This document shows, piece after piece, positions 47,346-58,771 of a stretch of DNA of 64,000 nucleotides (positions within the stretch are counted from its first letter, which is position 1; every line of letters starts with the position of its first letter). Source of the stretch: Homarus americanus (lineage: Eukaryota > Arthropoda > Malacostraca > Decapoda > Nephropidae). Made by a program: the position numbers and the translations under genes. Location: contig NW_024751782.1 of the NCBI RefSeq assembly GCF_018991925.1, positions 55,001 to 119,000 of the forward strand, read 5' to 3'. The notes below the pieces were generated by a model. It saw only the letters and a program-made list of their open reading frames with translations. It ran no database searches and was not told the origin of the DNA.

Positions 47346-49114
47346 GTGACAGCTTGTAGACCTTAAACAAATTTTCCGCTTAGGTGGGTTTCTGGTCAGC
47401 CAACCCTGAACTCTAGGGGCAACCATTATTACCATCCTCCTACATGTTTCTCATGATATCTTATAATGTTTCTTCACACATACATCATCCAAGCTCTTTT
47501 TATCAGTTCTGCTGCTTTTTTGTAAATATTCTTCTTCCTCTGTACTATACGTGTCATATGCCTGTATCTAGTGGTACATGTTATAATCCTAAAAACAATG
47601 AGAATTTCCTCAACTCGAAGTCTAAAGCTTTAAGAGTAACACTGAGCATCATTGACGTCAGGCCCAACCTCACAGTTTCATCAGTAAACACAGTAATCCA
47701 GACGTCCACTGTCAGGACGTCACTGGTCATCATCTTGGCTTATACTCAGGGAAGATTACATTATAATGCCAGTTTCGTTTCTTGTTTGCTGTGAAAAGTA
47801 TAGTCATAGTAAATAGCCGTCAGTTTCTAACATGTGGGTGTCTTGCTCCTGTCGTCCAGCCAGTGTAGTGCGCCTGTCATACACGATCTTGGGCAAGAGA
47901 AGTGTTTGGTCCTACACGAACACTAACAGGAGGGCGGCAAGGGTGATGAATGCCTCAGTGGCCAGGGGCTGACATGGACAAGTTTCAGCCGAGGTTTAGC
48001 GGATCTATCCAAGACCCACTGACTAGCAAGACTAAGATGGGGTTTAGAACCTAACAAGACTTAGTTGTAATCAGGGACTTAGGAAGGTCTGTGGAGTGTA
48101 GAAAATTATAACAAGGTGACTGCATTATCACTGCATAATGTTGTGGCTCTGCAGTTAATGGCTGGGGATAAGTATGATTCTACAACATATTTTAAATCGA
48201 CTTTGGTGGATTCTTTTCTTTTCAATTTAGTTGTGTGCTACGAAAAGTTTTACTGTTAGTGATGGAACTGTTAAACTAATAACTACAAATTTTTTATGCT
48301 AAACAGTCTCCACGAGTTGCAATACAAGATAGATTTGTTTTTGTTTTTTACCTCTTGTCTAGACTCAAACAAGCTACACGGTTTCAGTTACAGCTCACTG
48401 AATCAGACGACATTTGATCCAACTGAGAGTCACGTGTCGGACACCAAAAATCTGAATCCGGATTTGTCGTCAGTAAACTCCTAAAGAATTTATATTGTTA
48501 TTTTACAGGGAAAGAAATAATATGAAAATTTGCTATTGTAGGGAATCGTTAATACAAGTTTCTTGTTATCAGCAGGTCACACCAGAACACACACACACAC
48601 TCACACGAGAAAGAGATACACTTGTTAGTGAAACATTAATTTTCTTACTATAAAATAAAGGAATATCTTGAGGCAAAAATATATTGCCTAATTTTAAGAT
48701 GTATCTCTCAAATGAGTGTTCTGTATGACATTCATAATTAATACCTGCTGTCCTGACGTGAGAAGATAAAACTCGTGTGTAATACTGATTTACCTGAACC
48801 TTTCTGTTCTTTTGTGAAATAATGCCTCTTGATTAAAGGTGAGTTCCGGGTTGTATCTTGTAGCCGAGAGAAATATCACTTCATAGCTGCAAAAAGTTTA
48901 CCCTGAATATATCTATTTAGGTTTTTTTTTTAACGAGTTTGTTCAGATGTATAGTATCTTTATCAGTTAATCAGGTTTGGTGACTTACCTTGCTGTTTTT
49001 ATATGCTTGTGAGGTCCGTACAATATATGGAAGAGGGCTCATAACCACACCACATTGTAGCGTCTGGTCATATGACACCCGAATAACGCCTGGGTCGAAC
49101 CAACCCCAACATCA
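47346..49114. other. Single-copy-like DNA, no gene seen
   Basis: The longest array-free part of the central window. A 116-codon plus frame at 47444-47794 is non-repetitive but lacks any signature. A short (CA)n lies at 48586-48600. No RNA gene recognised. Confidence 0.5.
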
Positions 49115-49156
49115 GGCCAGCCAGGAGTAAGGGCTGGCACTTACTCCTGGCTGGCT
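49115..49156. other. Perfect 16-bp stem-loop
   Basis: GCCAGCCAGGAGTAAG at 49116-49131 and its exact reverse complement at 49140-49155, with an 8-nt loop. A flanking G/T pair could extend it. Too short for a typical pre-miRNA. Confidence 0.85.
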
Positions 49157-51104
49157 CTTTCTCGGGGCTATGGTGTATCGTTGGACAAAGGGACAGGAAG
49201 AAGCCAGTCAGAGACACAATAGGGCAACACTTTTTTGAGACTCCATATATGAGACGAATTTGAATTTTGGTCTTTTGGCAGGTACAGAGTCGCCGCCTTG
49301 TTTATTGATCCCAGGTGTACGACAAAGCGTGGGCACCAGTTAGTGTGTTCAGTATGCAAGACGGATTTACTGCCTTGTTACTGATGCTTTAGAGACAAGC
49401 GAAGGAGGGATACTGTTCCCATCTTTGGTGCTTAGAAATCAGTGTTGGTCAATTGTATTCAGCTCGGCACTTTGTGTTAACCATATTCATAACGAGAGCT
49501 TCGCGATATATTTGATCCCCATTACGCTTTATTCATTTAGAAATAAGTAATGGCCTTATTGGTTAACTCACCCCGTGATAAAGGTTTGTAAAATGGGACA
49601 ATTGGGAATATTTTTCATTGCACCGAGAATGTAGAGTTAGACAGGAACCATATCACAAACGCCATAGTGTACAGTAACTAGGGTTTGCTTCGAGTAAAAC
49701 AAACAAGTTTAGATTAGGGATCTTCCCGAGCGGCTAAAACGTCCGAGTTGAAACGTTTTAGCCTCTGTTTGTTTATGGTTGACCTGAGCCAAGTTGTGTC
49801 GGGTTTTGGGTAATATTGTTGCTTGGAAGGGAAGACCGGGTTAGATAAAGGGAAGGACAGATATTTGGTTAGGACAAAGCGGGAGAGGAGAGTGGAGGTA
49901 GAAGTGGGGATAGTGGAGTGGATTATCAGGGAAATTGACATGGAAGGAAAAACGGAGAGGAGAGGAGAGAAGAAGAACGACTCAGGGTAAATCCTAATGT
50001 GTGTGTGTGTGTGTGTGTGATCAATTCCTATGGGTAGTTGTTTTTCCTGATAGTTGTGCATATAACTTACAGAAAAAAAAAATCATCGCTTTACTCAACT
50101 ACAGTAGACTTGTTAAACACGTAACTAGAAAACCAAGAGATTAACACAAGCAAGTCAACTATACCGAGTCACAGATGTAAACAAACAATCGAGGCAGTAG
50201 ACACTATTCCTCCATTACCGCCTACTACCTTTTACATTCACCTCCTTGGTATTTTAGGTGCCGTCCTCACTAAGAAAAACTCAGCGTTTCCCTCTATCTA
50301 TCACCTTAACTTCTTTACGGCCTCAGATGTATTCTCTATAGTCTTCAGAAGCTCGTAGCTATTTGTGGTAAACTAACGAAAAACAAATTTGTTCACAAGA
50401 GCCACATTGACATCGTTTTTAGAAAGGACTTTAAGCCCTGTGGAGCGTGCGGACGTAAGGGGTAATATAGTGACACACACACCCTCATCTTTTAGAATCA
50501 GAGCTCTGGTTTGTGGCGGCGTGGTGATAGAGCGTCAGTAGTCTTAGGGGCGAGTTTGGGCCAAGTATTAAAGAGGAGTCTCGGCCTTGTGGTGGGTCGT
50601 GGCATAGTATTATCTGTTTGAAAGTTTTGAATGAGGTAGAGGTGAGGGTTTTAAGGCATTGTTTGGTTGGAAACAATGAGAACAGCCTCCTTAGTGAGAG
50701 ATATCTTACACTCCGCTGTATAAAGTTAATAACTCTGGCGCTTACTTCAGTTGTATAAGTTCAGGGAAGAACATCGTAGTGTGGTTCACTTTAACAAATA
50801 ATGCTTCATATTGATTCAGAGGAAGACAATCATTGTAGTTCACCATGCAGGCTACTGAGTGTTCCGTCGCTCGATTCACAAGTTGGCTGTCTATTGATAT
50901 TCAAAGTGCATTACCTCTCACACTGTAATTGTATTGAATTAATAAAAAAAAAACTGATTGGACAATGATGAGAGCGTAACATAATTTTGCTCGTCCTTAA
51001 TGAATATGCAAATAATCTGCCGTTCACTCCGCGCATTGGTGTGTCGTTCCTCGCTCTGATGGCCGGGAGAATTTGCCACACAATATTCAGATGTGACTGC
51101 CAGT
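49157..51104. other. Single-copy-like DNA, no gene seen
   Basis: A short (GT)n sits at 50000-50019. No minisatellite. Minus frames at 49714-50061 and 50485-50676 have no recognised domains. Confidence 0.5.
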
Positions 51105-51207
51105 GTGTATGGCAGTGTGTGTGCGTGCGTGTGTGCGTGAGTGCTTGCGTGCGTGCGTGCGTGCATGCATGCATGTGTGTGCGTGTGTGTGCGTATATGT
51201 GTGTGAG

Positions 51208-51255
<48 letters not shown>

Positions 51256-51256
51256 T
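51105..51256. repeat. Compound (GT)/(GC)/(AT)n alternating purine-pyrimidine tract
   Basis: GTGTGCGTGCGTGCATGCATG, then (GT)n, then about 14 AT units, then (GT)n again. Nearly 150 bp of alternating purine-pyrimidine, favourable for Z-DNA and cruciform structures. Confidence 0.93.
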
Positions 51257-52190
51257 CCAACCAAAAATAAGTAATGTGCATAAATACAGTACATTGAATA
51301 AATAATATAAGTATTGAATAAACAGTGATTACAATAAATAATGCTTTATAGACAGAAGAATACAACAAATTCCTCCCACTGACGACACGAGTTGACAGTG
51401 GAGAACACGTCTGCCAATTTCATATTTTTTTCTGGATTATATAATTATTAACTACAAGTATTACAAGTAACTGTAAGGGAATTACCTAGATTAAAAACAA
51501 CCATTTAAGTTATCTTCTTTTTTTTCAGGACATAAATTTTGTGTTGAATAATAGTTTAAATAATCCAATTACCCCTTTGTGTTCGTCAGTTACTGTTGAG
51601 CCGTCGTGAGGGGTGTATGTCGTATATTAGGTTAATCCTGTGTTAGGTCTTACTTACTATTTTTAATTTTTGATATATAGCTTAATTCTCAAATAAATTT
51701 ACGTCTGGCAAAGTTGTTGAAGCCATTTTTTTTTTACCAGGAATTATAATAAAGCCAGTTTACCCGCCGCATAAATTACTAAGGCACTCCAGGCTAATTG
51801 CTCATGACTGCCTCTGATGACATCATGCCTCAGCTCTCCATGTTCTTGTTTTTTTCCTACTTTTTTTTTGTAATTTTACTCTAAAATTATACTATAAATC
51901 TAATATTCATCAATTTTATGAAGAATATCAATTATAATAACGAAAAAAATTAGTATGGAGTTGACCCTTTAAGTCTTGCTAACAGGGTAGTTCTTCGTTT
52001 TATTTCGACTTACGGTTTTCGTTTACTTCCAATAAGACAAATTTCCAGCGGACAATTAATCCAATCTTGTATTTCTCTCCAGCGATTAATGTGACAATTT
52101 CCTGTTTTATTTCCGTGGATGACCAGTCAGTTTCCGTTGATCTCATTCATACACGTGACTGATTTATGAAGTGGTTCACGAGGAGGAGAG
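51257..52190. other. AT-rich DNA, no gene seen
   Basis: A strong pyrimidine-AG acceptor-like sequence ends at 51528, followed by 26 open codons. This is within chance expectation. No array. Confidence 0.5.
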
Positions 52191-52194
52191 TCGA

Positions 52195-52495
52195 GATATA
52201 CTGTCATACTTGGTCTCACTGCGGAGTCATAGGGAGGGAAGGGTGAGGGGTAGGAGGGAGATGAGTGGGACGGTGAGTGGTGGGAGGAGTGAGGGAGGGA
52301 GGGAGGCTGAGAGAAACAAGGGGGGGGGGTTAGTAAGAGGACAACACAGGAGAGGAGAGATTATGGGGCATAAGGCGGAACCAAGGAGGATGGACAGGAG
52401 GACAATATATAGGAAGATAGAGGAGATGGAGAGGAAGAGAAGAGGCGGGGAAGACTATGAATTGAAGATGATGGTGACGAAGGGATGAGGATGAT
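52195..52495. repeat. Polypurine-rich tract
   Basis: GGGAGGGAGG, AGAGGAGAG and similar sequence with no fixed unit, leading into the 22-bp array. A plus frame of 105 codons here is compositional. Confidence 0.75.
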
Positions 52496-52499
52496 GATG

Positions 52500-52965
52500 A
52501 TGGCGAGGAATGAACATGATGGTGACGAGGGGTAAACATGATGGTGACGAGGGGTGAACATGATGGTAACGAGGGGTGAACATGATGGTGACGAGGGGTG
52601 AACATGATGATGACGAGGGGTGAACATGATAAACGAGGTGTGGGTGAACATGATAAGACGAGGGTGAACATGATGGTGACGAGGGGTAAACATGATGGTG
52701 ACGAGGGGTGAACATGATGGTAACGAGGGGTGAACATGATGGTGACGAGGGGTGAACATGATGATGACGAGGGGTGAACATGATGGTGATGAGGGGTAGC
52801 TCATGATGGTAACGAGGTGAAATTATGAGCGAAAAACGAAGGGTGAATATGATGTAAGACGAGGGTAAACATGATGGTGACGAGGGCAGTTACGATTGGT
52901 GACGAGGGGTGAAATATGATGGTGACGAGGGCAGTAAACATGATGGTGACGAGGGGGGTAAATAT
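52500..52965. repeat. 22-bp minisatellite with 154-bp block duplication
   Basis: About 20 copies of GAACATGATGGTGACGAGGG plus GT. The ordered variant string beginning at 52512 (TAAACATG, then GGTAAC, GATGATGACG) recurs from 52666, 154 bp (seven units) later. The distal part (52790-52965) is indel-rich. Confidence 0.94.
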
Positions 52966-53325
52966 GACGACATAAACAACATTATTTCCTCAGAGCGATA
53001 AAGTAATAACATTATCGTAAAGTCAAACACAGAAAAAAAAAATGTCTTCGATTCGTAAGTTGAAATCGAATATCTTGGTTATGGACACAACACTATCTGG
53101 GAAAAATACCGTAAGAGAAAAAAATATATATATAAAATTTAAATAACATTACAGGTATCTTACAGGTGTATGTTGTAATGAGTATATATCAACTTATGCC
53201 ATTATGAACTATATTGAAAGTTCTCTCTGCCTCTGTCTGTTGATATACATTTAATTATGTGTATATTATATTCAAGTTGTCACGGGTGCTTGTTGTCCTG
53301 TGGCTAGTGAGCGTAAAGGAAAAGC
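52966..53325. other. AT-rich DNA, no gene seen
   Basis: No feature beyond short A runs. Confidence 0.5.
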
Positions 53326-53500
53326 ATAGAGAGGGAGAGGGAGGGAGGGAAGTAGGGCGGAAAGGGAGAGACGGAAGGTGAATGAGTGGGAACGAAGGGT
53401 GGAGAGAGGGAGGGGAAGGGGAGGGTGGAAAAGGAAGAAGAGGAAAGGAGGGGAGAAATGCAAAGGGAAATGGGAGGGAAGAAAGATTTAAAGAGATGGA
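53326..53500. repeat. Polypurine tract
   Basis: GGGAGGGAGGGAAG-type G/A sequence without fixed unit. Ends about 25 bp before the palindromic island. Confidence 0.85.
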
Positions 53501-53524
53501 TGTAGAGGGTCCCGGTGTAGCAGC

Positions 53525-53765
53525 CAAACTATACCCGGGGTTACAGTGGGCTAGCCCAAAATATACCCCGGGGTATATAATAGCCCAGGCTATATTATAC
53601 CCCGGGGTATATTTTGGGCTAGCCCAGACTATACCTCTCTAGTCCAGATTATACTGTTTTTCATAAATAAGTCTGTATTTCAATGTCCAGAGTTTTTTTT
53701 CCATCATAATTTATATATTTTGGGCTAGACCAGACTATATCTCTCCTGTCCAGATTATACCGGCA
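53525..53765. repeat. Nested palindrome island
   Basis: Arms 53548-53585 and 53588-53625 are inverted copies (36 of 38 positions pair) around a 2-bp centre. Each arm itself contains two palindromes: GGGCTAGCCC (53548-53557, 53616-53625) and an 18- or 16-bp palindrome centred on CCCCGGGG (53561-53578, 53596-53611). A partial unit (ACTATACCCGGGG) precedes at 53528. A second copy of the right flank, TTTTGGGCTAGACCAGACTA to GTCCAGATTATACC, recurs at about 53718-53761 after about 105 bp. Non-coding; I know of no named element with this structure. Confidence 0.93.
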
Positions 53766-54205
53766 CTGTTATTTACACTTGTTATAAGGTATAGGACCTG
53801 TAAATCTCTGTAATCGTCTACAGTGTCTGTAACTGTGACGCTTAGTATTTCTTATTTTAGTCTTGTGTATCTGAAAAGTGGTGGAGATCCTAAGGTTTTC
53901 GTTTTGGTACATACGTCTTATAATGCTTAAACAAATATGAATTTATATCATCATTAATTCGTTAACTTGTCATCAAAACAACTGGTAATGTATGTGTCGT
54001 TATCCCCACAAGTTTATACTACGGTTTTATCTCATTTAAACCTTTGGGAGAGTTTGAAGGGTGGAGTTTCCTTATGTCATTATAAAGTTTTTTTTCTAGT
54101 TCATGTTATCGATAAACTGGACTGAGGAATATTCTAGCTCGTGGCGACACTCCTCTTTAATGCTACGGTATGATAACTCTTACACAAATAACCTCAACTT
54201 TGAAA
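53766..54205. other. AT-rich DNA, no gene seen
   Basis: Single-copy-like. Confidence 0.5.
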
Positions 54206-54209
54206 TATC

Positions 54210-54500
54210 TAAAACCCCGTCCGGATAAACTCTATATTTATACAAACTCACCGAGTTCATGTCCAGATAAACTACACGATATTGCTATTTCAAGACCAGG
54301 TAAACTCCAGGTATGAAACTTCCTAAACCCTTGTCAAGGTAAACCCCTCGGCAATAAAAACCTGAACCCACGCCCACGTAATCATCGTGTATGAAACATA
54401 AAACCTTTGGTCCAGGTAAACTATTCTTTTACACATGAAATGTCTGCCCAGATCAACGCCACGTAGATAACTCGATAAAGCTCCTGTTCATGTAAATTTA
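54210..54500. repeat. Decayed minisatellite, about 37-40 bp period
   Basis: Seven weak copies led by CCAGGTAAACT or a variant (CCGGATAAACT, CCAGATAAACT, CAAGGTAAACC, CCACGTAAT, CCAGGTAAACT, CATGTAAAT), often followed about 10 bp later by GTATGAAAC. Identity is low but phase is kept. Confidence 0.65.
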
Positions 54501-54689
54501 AGGAAAACCCATTTGAATAGACAGTAAGTACTTGGAGGAGAAAATTCTTACCTGATTCATAAGAGGAATGTATGGTGAAGAGGGAGGTGGAAGGAGAAAA
54601 AAGTGAGGGAAAGAGGATGGGAGGAGAGGTGGAGGCAAGATGGTGTATGGAATGGGGAGGATGGGTAGTGTGTTAAGTGTCTGGTTCAA

Positions 54690-54920
54690 CGTATACGGGT
54701 GAGGGTGGAAGTGAAAGATGTAAGGTTGGGGTGGGGTGAGGGTGCAAGTGGTCGTGGGTAGGTGGGTGGGGTGAGGGTGGAAGTGATGGTGGGCGGGGTG
54801 AGCGTGGAAGTGGTCGTGGGTGGGTGGGTTAGGTAGAGTGACTCAGGATATCCGGGGCGAGGGTGAGGGCTTGGTGGGGCGGGGGAATGGAAGAGGGAAG
54901 CGGGGAAGGGAGAGGAGGCG
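54690..54920. repeat. G-rich degenerate repeat
   Basis: Repeated GGGGTGAGGGTGGAAGTG and GGTCGTGGGTGGGTGGG segments. Many G3-G4 runs give plus-strand quadruplex potential. Confidence 0.82.
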
Positions 54921-55740
54921 GCTGTAGGGAGTTCCAGAGCTAGACTATGAGTTTCGCCCTTATTTTAGGAGTTTTTTTAGGGTTAATTAAGGGACATCAT
55001 ACCACCGTTAAGGTGAATTTAGGGATAAATAAAAGAAATTCGCACTTAGGTTTCAGTTTGTCTTGACGGTTTAAGGAAAGGGCTGCACATTTTCACACAT
55101 ACGTTAAGCGATACAAAAATAGTTTAATTTAAATATACAGTCCATCTTCCTCTTCTCCACTTCACTCCTCTTCACTTCACCTCTTCCCTCTGGCCCTTCC
55201 TCTCCCCACCTCTTGCCGCACCCTCCTCTTCCTCCTGCCCCGAAAGAGTGTCCAAGTGAATCCAGATCGACAAATGGTTGTTACAAGGAACCTCTGGTCC
55301 TGGGTGTTCATTATGATGTGGTCGTGTGATGTCGTGTATCACATGTGCTGATCTGAATAGCATGACATAATGTACTGGTGCGTGTGCGTGTGTGTAAAAT
55401 ACTATAAAATACTGCACAGGCTCTTGGAAGCTCAAAGAAAAAAGGACAAACACTTAACAGATAATACAAAGTAGATTAATAAATATAGAAATGTTGCTTG
55501 TAAATTTATCCTAAAGAAACACACAGAGAAAATAGGATTAAAGATAAAGTAAAATAAATCAAAACTAATGACAATAGAATAAAATAAAAGTAGAGGAATA
55601 GTCGTACATCTCGGGGAAGCAACAGTGTAAGCGTCCAGCTGGAGAGCTAAGGGAAGGGGTCTGCCTTGTGTCAGAACTTGCCTGCGCTTCCACACGCAAT
55701 AAACCAAGGAGGGGAAAACTCATTACTGCAAGTGGGCCTC
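54921..55740. other. Single-copy-like DNA, no gene seen
   Basis: 55140-55230 is pyrimidine-rich; 55430-55600 is AT-rich. No exon supported. Confidence 0.5.
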
Positions 55741-55744
55741 TTGA

Positions 55745-56155
55745 TCTGGAAGGACGCGTGAGGAGTGTGAGAGGGAAGAAAATAGATAGGGAGAGTAGGA
55801 AGGAGACAGGAAAGGAGAGGGGTGAGGGAGGGAAGGAGAGAAAGAGAGAGGGAGACGAGACAAAAAGAGAGATGGAGAGGTGGTGAGGAGGAGGAATTCA
55901 GGCGGGTATTCAAGAGGGAGAGAGTTAATGAAAGGGAGGGGGAGAGAATTGAGGAAATGGAGATATAGGAAGAAAGAGGGAGAGAACGGAGAGAGGGAGG
56001 GAGAGAAATGAGAGGGGGAGAGAAAGAAGAGAGGGAGAGAAAGGAGAGGGGGAGGCAGAGAAACGAGAGAGGGAGGGAAAGACAGGAGAGGGGGAAGAAA
56101 AAAGTCAGGAAAGGTAGAGAGAATGAGAGAAGGATGAGAAGATAATGAGAGTTGA
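55745..56155. repeat. Polypurine tract
   Basis: About 400 bp of GAGAGAGGGAGG-type sequence without a fixed unit. The 174-codon minus frame is Leu/Ser/Pro low-complexity and an artefact. Confidence 0.9.
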
Positions 56156-56219
56156 ATTGAAAAAAAGAGACATTACAAGGGTATGTATGTAGCATTTACA
56201 TAAAGTTTACTTCTGTCCT

Positions 56220-56250
56220 TCTCCTCCTCCTCCTCCTCCTCCTCCTCTTC
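56220..56250. repeat. (CTC)n microsatellite
   Basis: About nine CTC units. Confidence 0.93.
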
Positions 56251-56352
56251 CCCCATCACTCCTACAAACTGTTTAACTGTAAGTCATGTGGATTACGGTA
56301 CAATACACTGTGGGCAGCTGAATACTCAAACAAAAGAGACACCAGTGACCTC

Positions 56353-56357
56353 AGTGT

Positions 56358-56389
<32 letters not shown>

Positions 56390-56421
56390 ATCTGTATGTG
56401 TGTGTGTGTGTGTGTGTGTGT
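56353..56421. repeat. Interrupted (GT)n microsatellite
   Basis: Two GT blocks separated by ATCTGTAT. Confidence 0.95.
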
Positions 56422-56764
56422 AAAATCACCGTGAAGATAATCTAGAAAACCAAATTTTCTCCCGAGGTAAACAGTTCACTTTGTAAATTAACTCAGTTAC
56501 TATACACCTCCTCTGTGTAGGTAAGTACTCCTGTAATATCCTGTTGACGCAAAATAAATTGACTAAATGAATGAAGTAGGAAAATAAATGAAACGTAAAT
56601 AGAAGAATAATTACTAGAAATAAATGCGGTTGATTGAAATAGATAATATGTTTAGACCAGAAGTATATATGCGGTACAATATATCCTGGGGTGAACTAAC
56701 AGATGAAACAGACCAAGTGATTAATGGGAAATGAGCAGTTATTGGTGCGAAGGGTAATTACTAT
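56422..56764. other. AT-rich DNA, no gene seen
   Basis: No repeat or exon visible. Confidence 0.5.
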
Positions 56765-57120
56765 GGGGTAAATGGTGGGGGTATGATCAGTTTACGGGGG
56801 AGGGGGAAATGGGAGCAGTGGATGGAATGAATGGTGGGTGGAGAAGAGAAGGGAGGAAGGGGAGATGGGAAAATGATGGATATGGGATATATGGGGAGGA
56901 GGAGGAGGAGGAGGAGGGGTGTTTTAGGTACGTTGAAAGGGAGTAGAAGGATTAGAAGGAGAGGTAGTGGGGTTAAGGGGTGAAGGGAGGGAGAGTGGGA
57001 GGTGTAGAAGAGGGATGGAGGGGGAGTAGAAGGGGTTAGAGTATGAGGTAAAAGGAAGAAGAGAGTTGAAGGAAGGGAGAGTGGGAAGTGAAGGGAAGGA
57101 AGGAAGGAGAGACAGAGGTC
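56765..57120. repeat. Polypurine tract
   Basis: GGAGGAGGAGGAGG (about 56895-56915) and looser GGGAGAGTGGGA-type sequence. Minus-strand Pro/Leu frames are artefacts. Confidence 0.85.
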
Positions 57121-57975
57121 ACATCTGGTCCTCCTCCTGTAGGGTTTTGGGTGCCGGGTACGACTAGGGTAATGGCATGTTGAGAACGTGTACACAAAGA
57201 GCGAGGAAGGTGATTAACTTTAATTACTTTAAACTTGGGGGATACATCGCTCGCCTCCTGTTCATAGTATTTCTGGTCCACTCCCAGGGCACACACCTCC
57301 AGGTTTAAGTTTGAACCTGACTTAACAGTTTGGAGTGAAGGTTGTCGAGTACAGTTCCGGCCAAACAACCGCTTAGTGTACCTTTGAAGGAGGTTAGTTT
57401 ACAGTGTTCTTTAACCGCGCTGCCTTTAATGGGCAGGAAGGCTAATGGGTTATACTTTCCCTTGAGACTCCAAACTTAATATACATCACACAAACGCCAA
57501 AAAAATACAAACACAAACTAAAACACGAAATTAGTTAAACAAACATTCAAATATTCGCACAAAGTTTCTTAAGACCTAAAGTGAAACAAAAACTTTTACT
57601 AAAACACTCCAGAACTAATAAGTGGAAAGTGAGATATAAAGAGCCGTTCATACCGTTTGATAACAACATGTTTATGGATAAACTGTTAAGAGGAGGAGAT
57701 GGTTGGGCTACAGTTTAGATAGTCATGTTAGTTTTTCCCCATCAGTAGGTGAATGACGTTTATCTTGGATGAGTAAGTGAGTAAATGATATAGTCAGCAA
57801 TCAATGGCCGGTATGTGTATAGAACTAGTGACTCAATCTTTGAAAAATAAAAACACGGAATAATTAAAGAAAATACTACTTAAGCAATATGTTGATCGTC
57901 GTACTCATATGTGTGTTATGTTTGTTTATCATATTATTATCATTCTCTCTGTCTCTCAGGTAAAGGCAGTCACTC
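57121..57975. other. Single-copy-like DNA, no gene seen
   Basis: Mixed to AT-rich. No array. The LINE tail begins at its right edge. Confidence 0.5.
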
Positions 57976-58234
57976 CTATGAGTTTCCCTCTCTGGTGTTA
58001 GATAGATCCAACGCCCTCGACTCCTCCAAACTAAGCGGGTCATATCTCTTGAGCGTTTCCTCTACACCAACATTCCATATCTTTCTGGGTATTCCAGCTG
58101 GTCTTCCTCCTGGGTTACATTTCCAACAGCTTCGAGTAAATCTTTCCCCGTCTCTTGGTTGCACATGTCCCAGCCATCTTAACTGAGAGCCAACTATCTT
58201 GTTTAATGCAAGTTTAATATTTAATCTCTCATAT
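57976..58234 (-). mobile_element. Decayed LINE tail (reverse-transcriptase C-terminus)
   Basis: Read on the minus strand from 58234: VYERLNIKLALNK, then GSQLRWLGHVQPRDGERF, then GGRPAGIPRKIWN, LSLEESRALDLSN and a stop at 57976-57978. The order R-W-L-G-H, then G-R-P-x-x-x-P-R-K-x-W, then L-S-L-E-E is the usual end of many non-LTR retrotransposon polyproteins. About 86 residues remain in one frame with a stop just upstream (58235-58237), so it is better preserved than the relic at 7450 but truncated and inactive. Confidence 0.8.
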
Positions 58235-58434
58235 ACTTACGTTTCTATTTTTATCTCTTGTTGTCTGTACAGTTATAGTGCTCGAGAGTCTTAAATATAT
58301 ATACGGATATAAATCATACATATACCAGCAGTATATATCAAAGAGAGAGACACTAGAAACTTTCAACTAAAAGCAAGTAAAAAAAAAAGTAAAAAACATG
58401 CTTTGGAGCCGTTGACCAGCCTGATGACGCCAGC

Positions 58435-58655
58435 AACCGCCAGCTGCCACACGCTCTCCCCACCCATCTCCCCCACACCTCTCTCCCCAGCAAACCTCTC
58501 TCCCCAGCACCCATCTCCCCTCCCAACACCCGCCTCCTCCCCAAACCTCTCTCCCCTCACGCACCCCTTCCACCTCCCCTCTCCTCACCCACATCCCTGT
58601 CTCCCCTCACCCCTCTCCCCCTCCCCATACCCCTCTCCCCCACTCATCTACTCAC
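58435..58655. repeat. C-rich degenerate repeat
   Basis: CTCTCCCCAGCACCCATCTC and CCCCTCACCCCTCTCCCC segments. Units about 16-20 bp, irregular. Confidence 0.82.
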
Positions 58656-58746
58656 CCTTCTTTTAACACATGTAAAACCCTTCTTACCTACAGCCTATCA
58701 GTTATCTCTTATCTCTACATCCCTTTCTCTCCTCTCCCAGCATCCC

Positions 58747-58771
58747 TCCCTCCCTCCCTCCCTCCCTCCAG
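58747..58771. repeat. (CCCT)n microsatellite
   Basis: Six CCCT units. Confidence 0.93.

Noticed and set aside
47444..47794. 116-codon non-repetitive plus frame
   Set aside because: No recognisable motif, no splice context, and composition typical of chance.
49090..49156. Minus-strand B-box-like GGTTCGACCC near the hairpin
   Set aside because: No A box at a usable distance on the same strand, and the hairpin occupies that position.
50505..50580. tRNA-like GGTGATAGAGCG
   Set aside because: A-box resemblance only; no B box downstream.
51505..51609. Terminal exon after a strong acceptor at 51528
   Set aside because: Only 26 open codons follow, which is expected by chance. No upstream partner exon.
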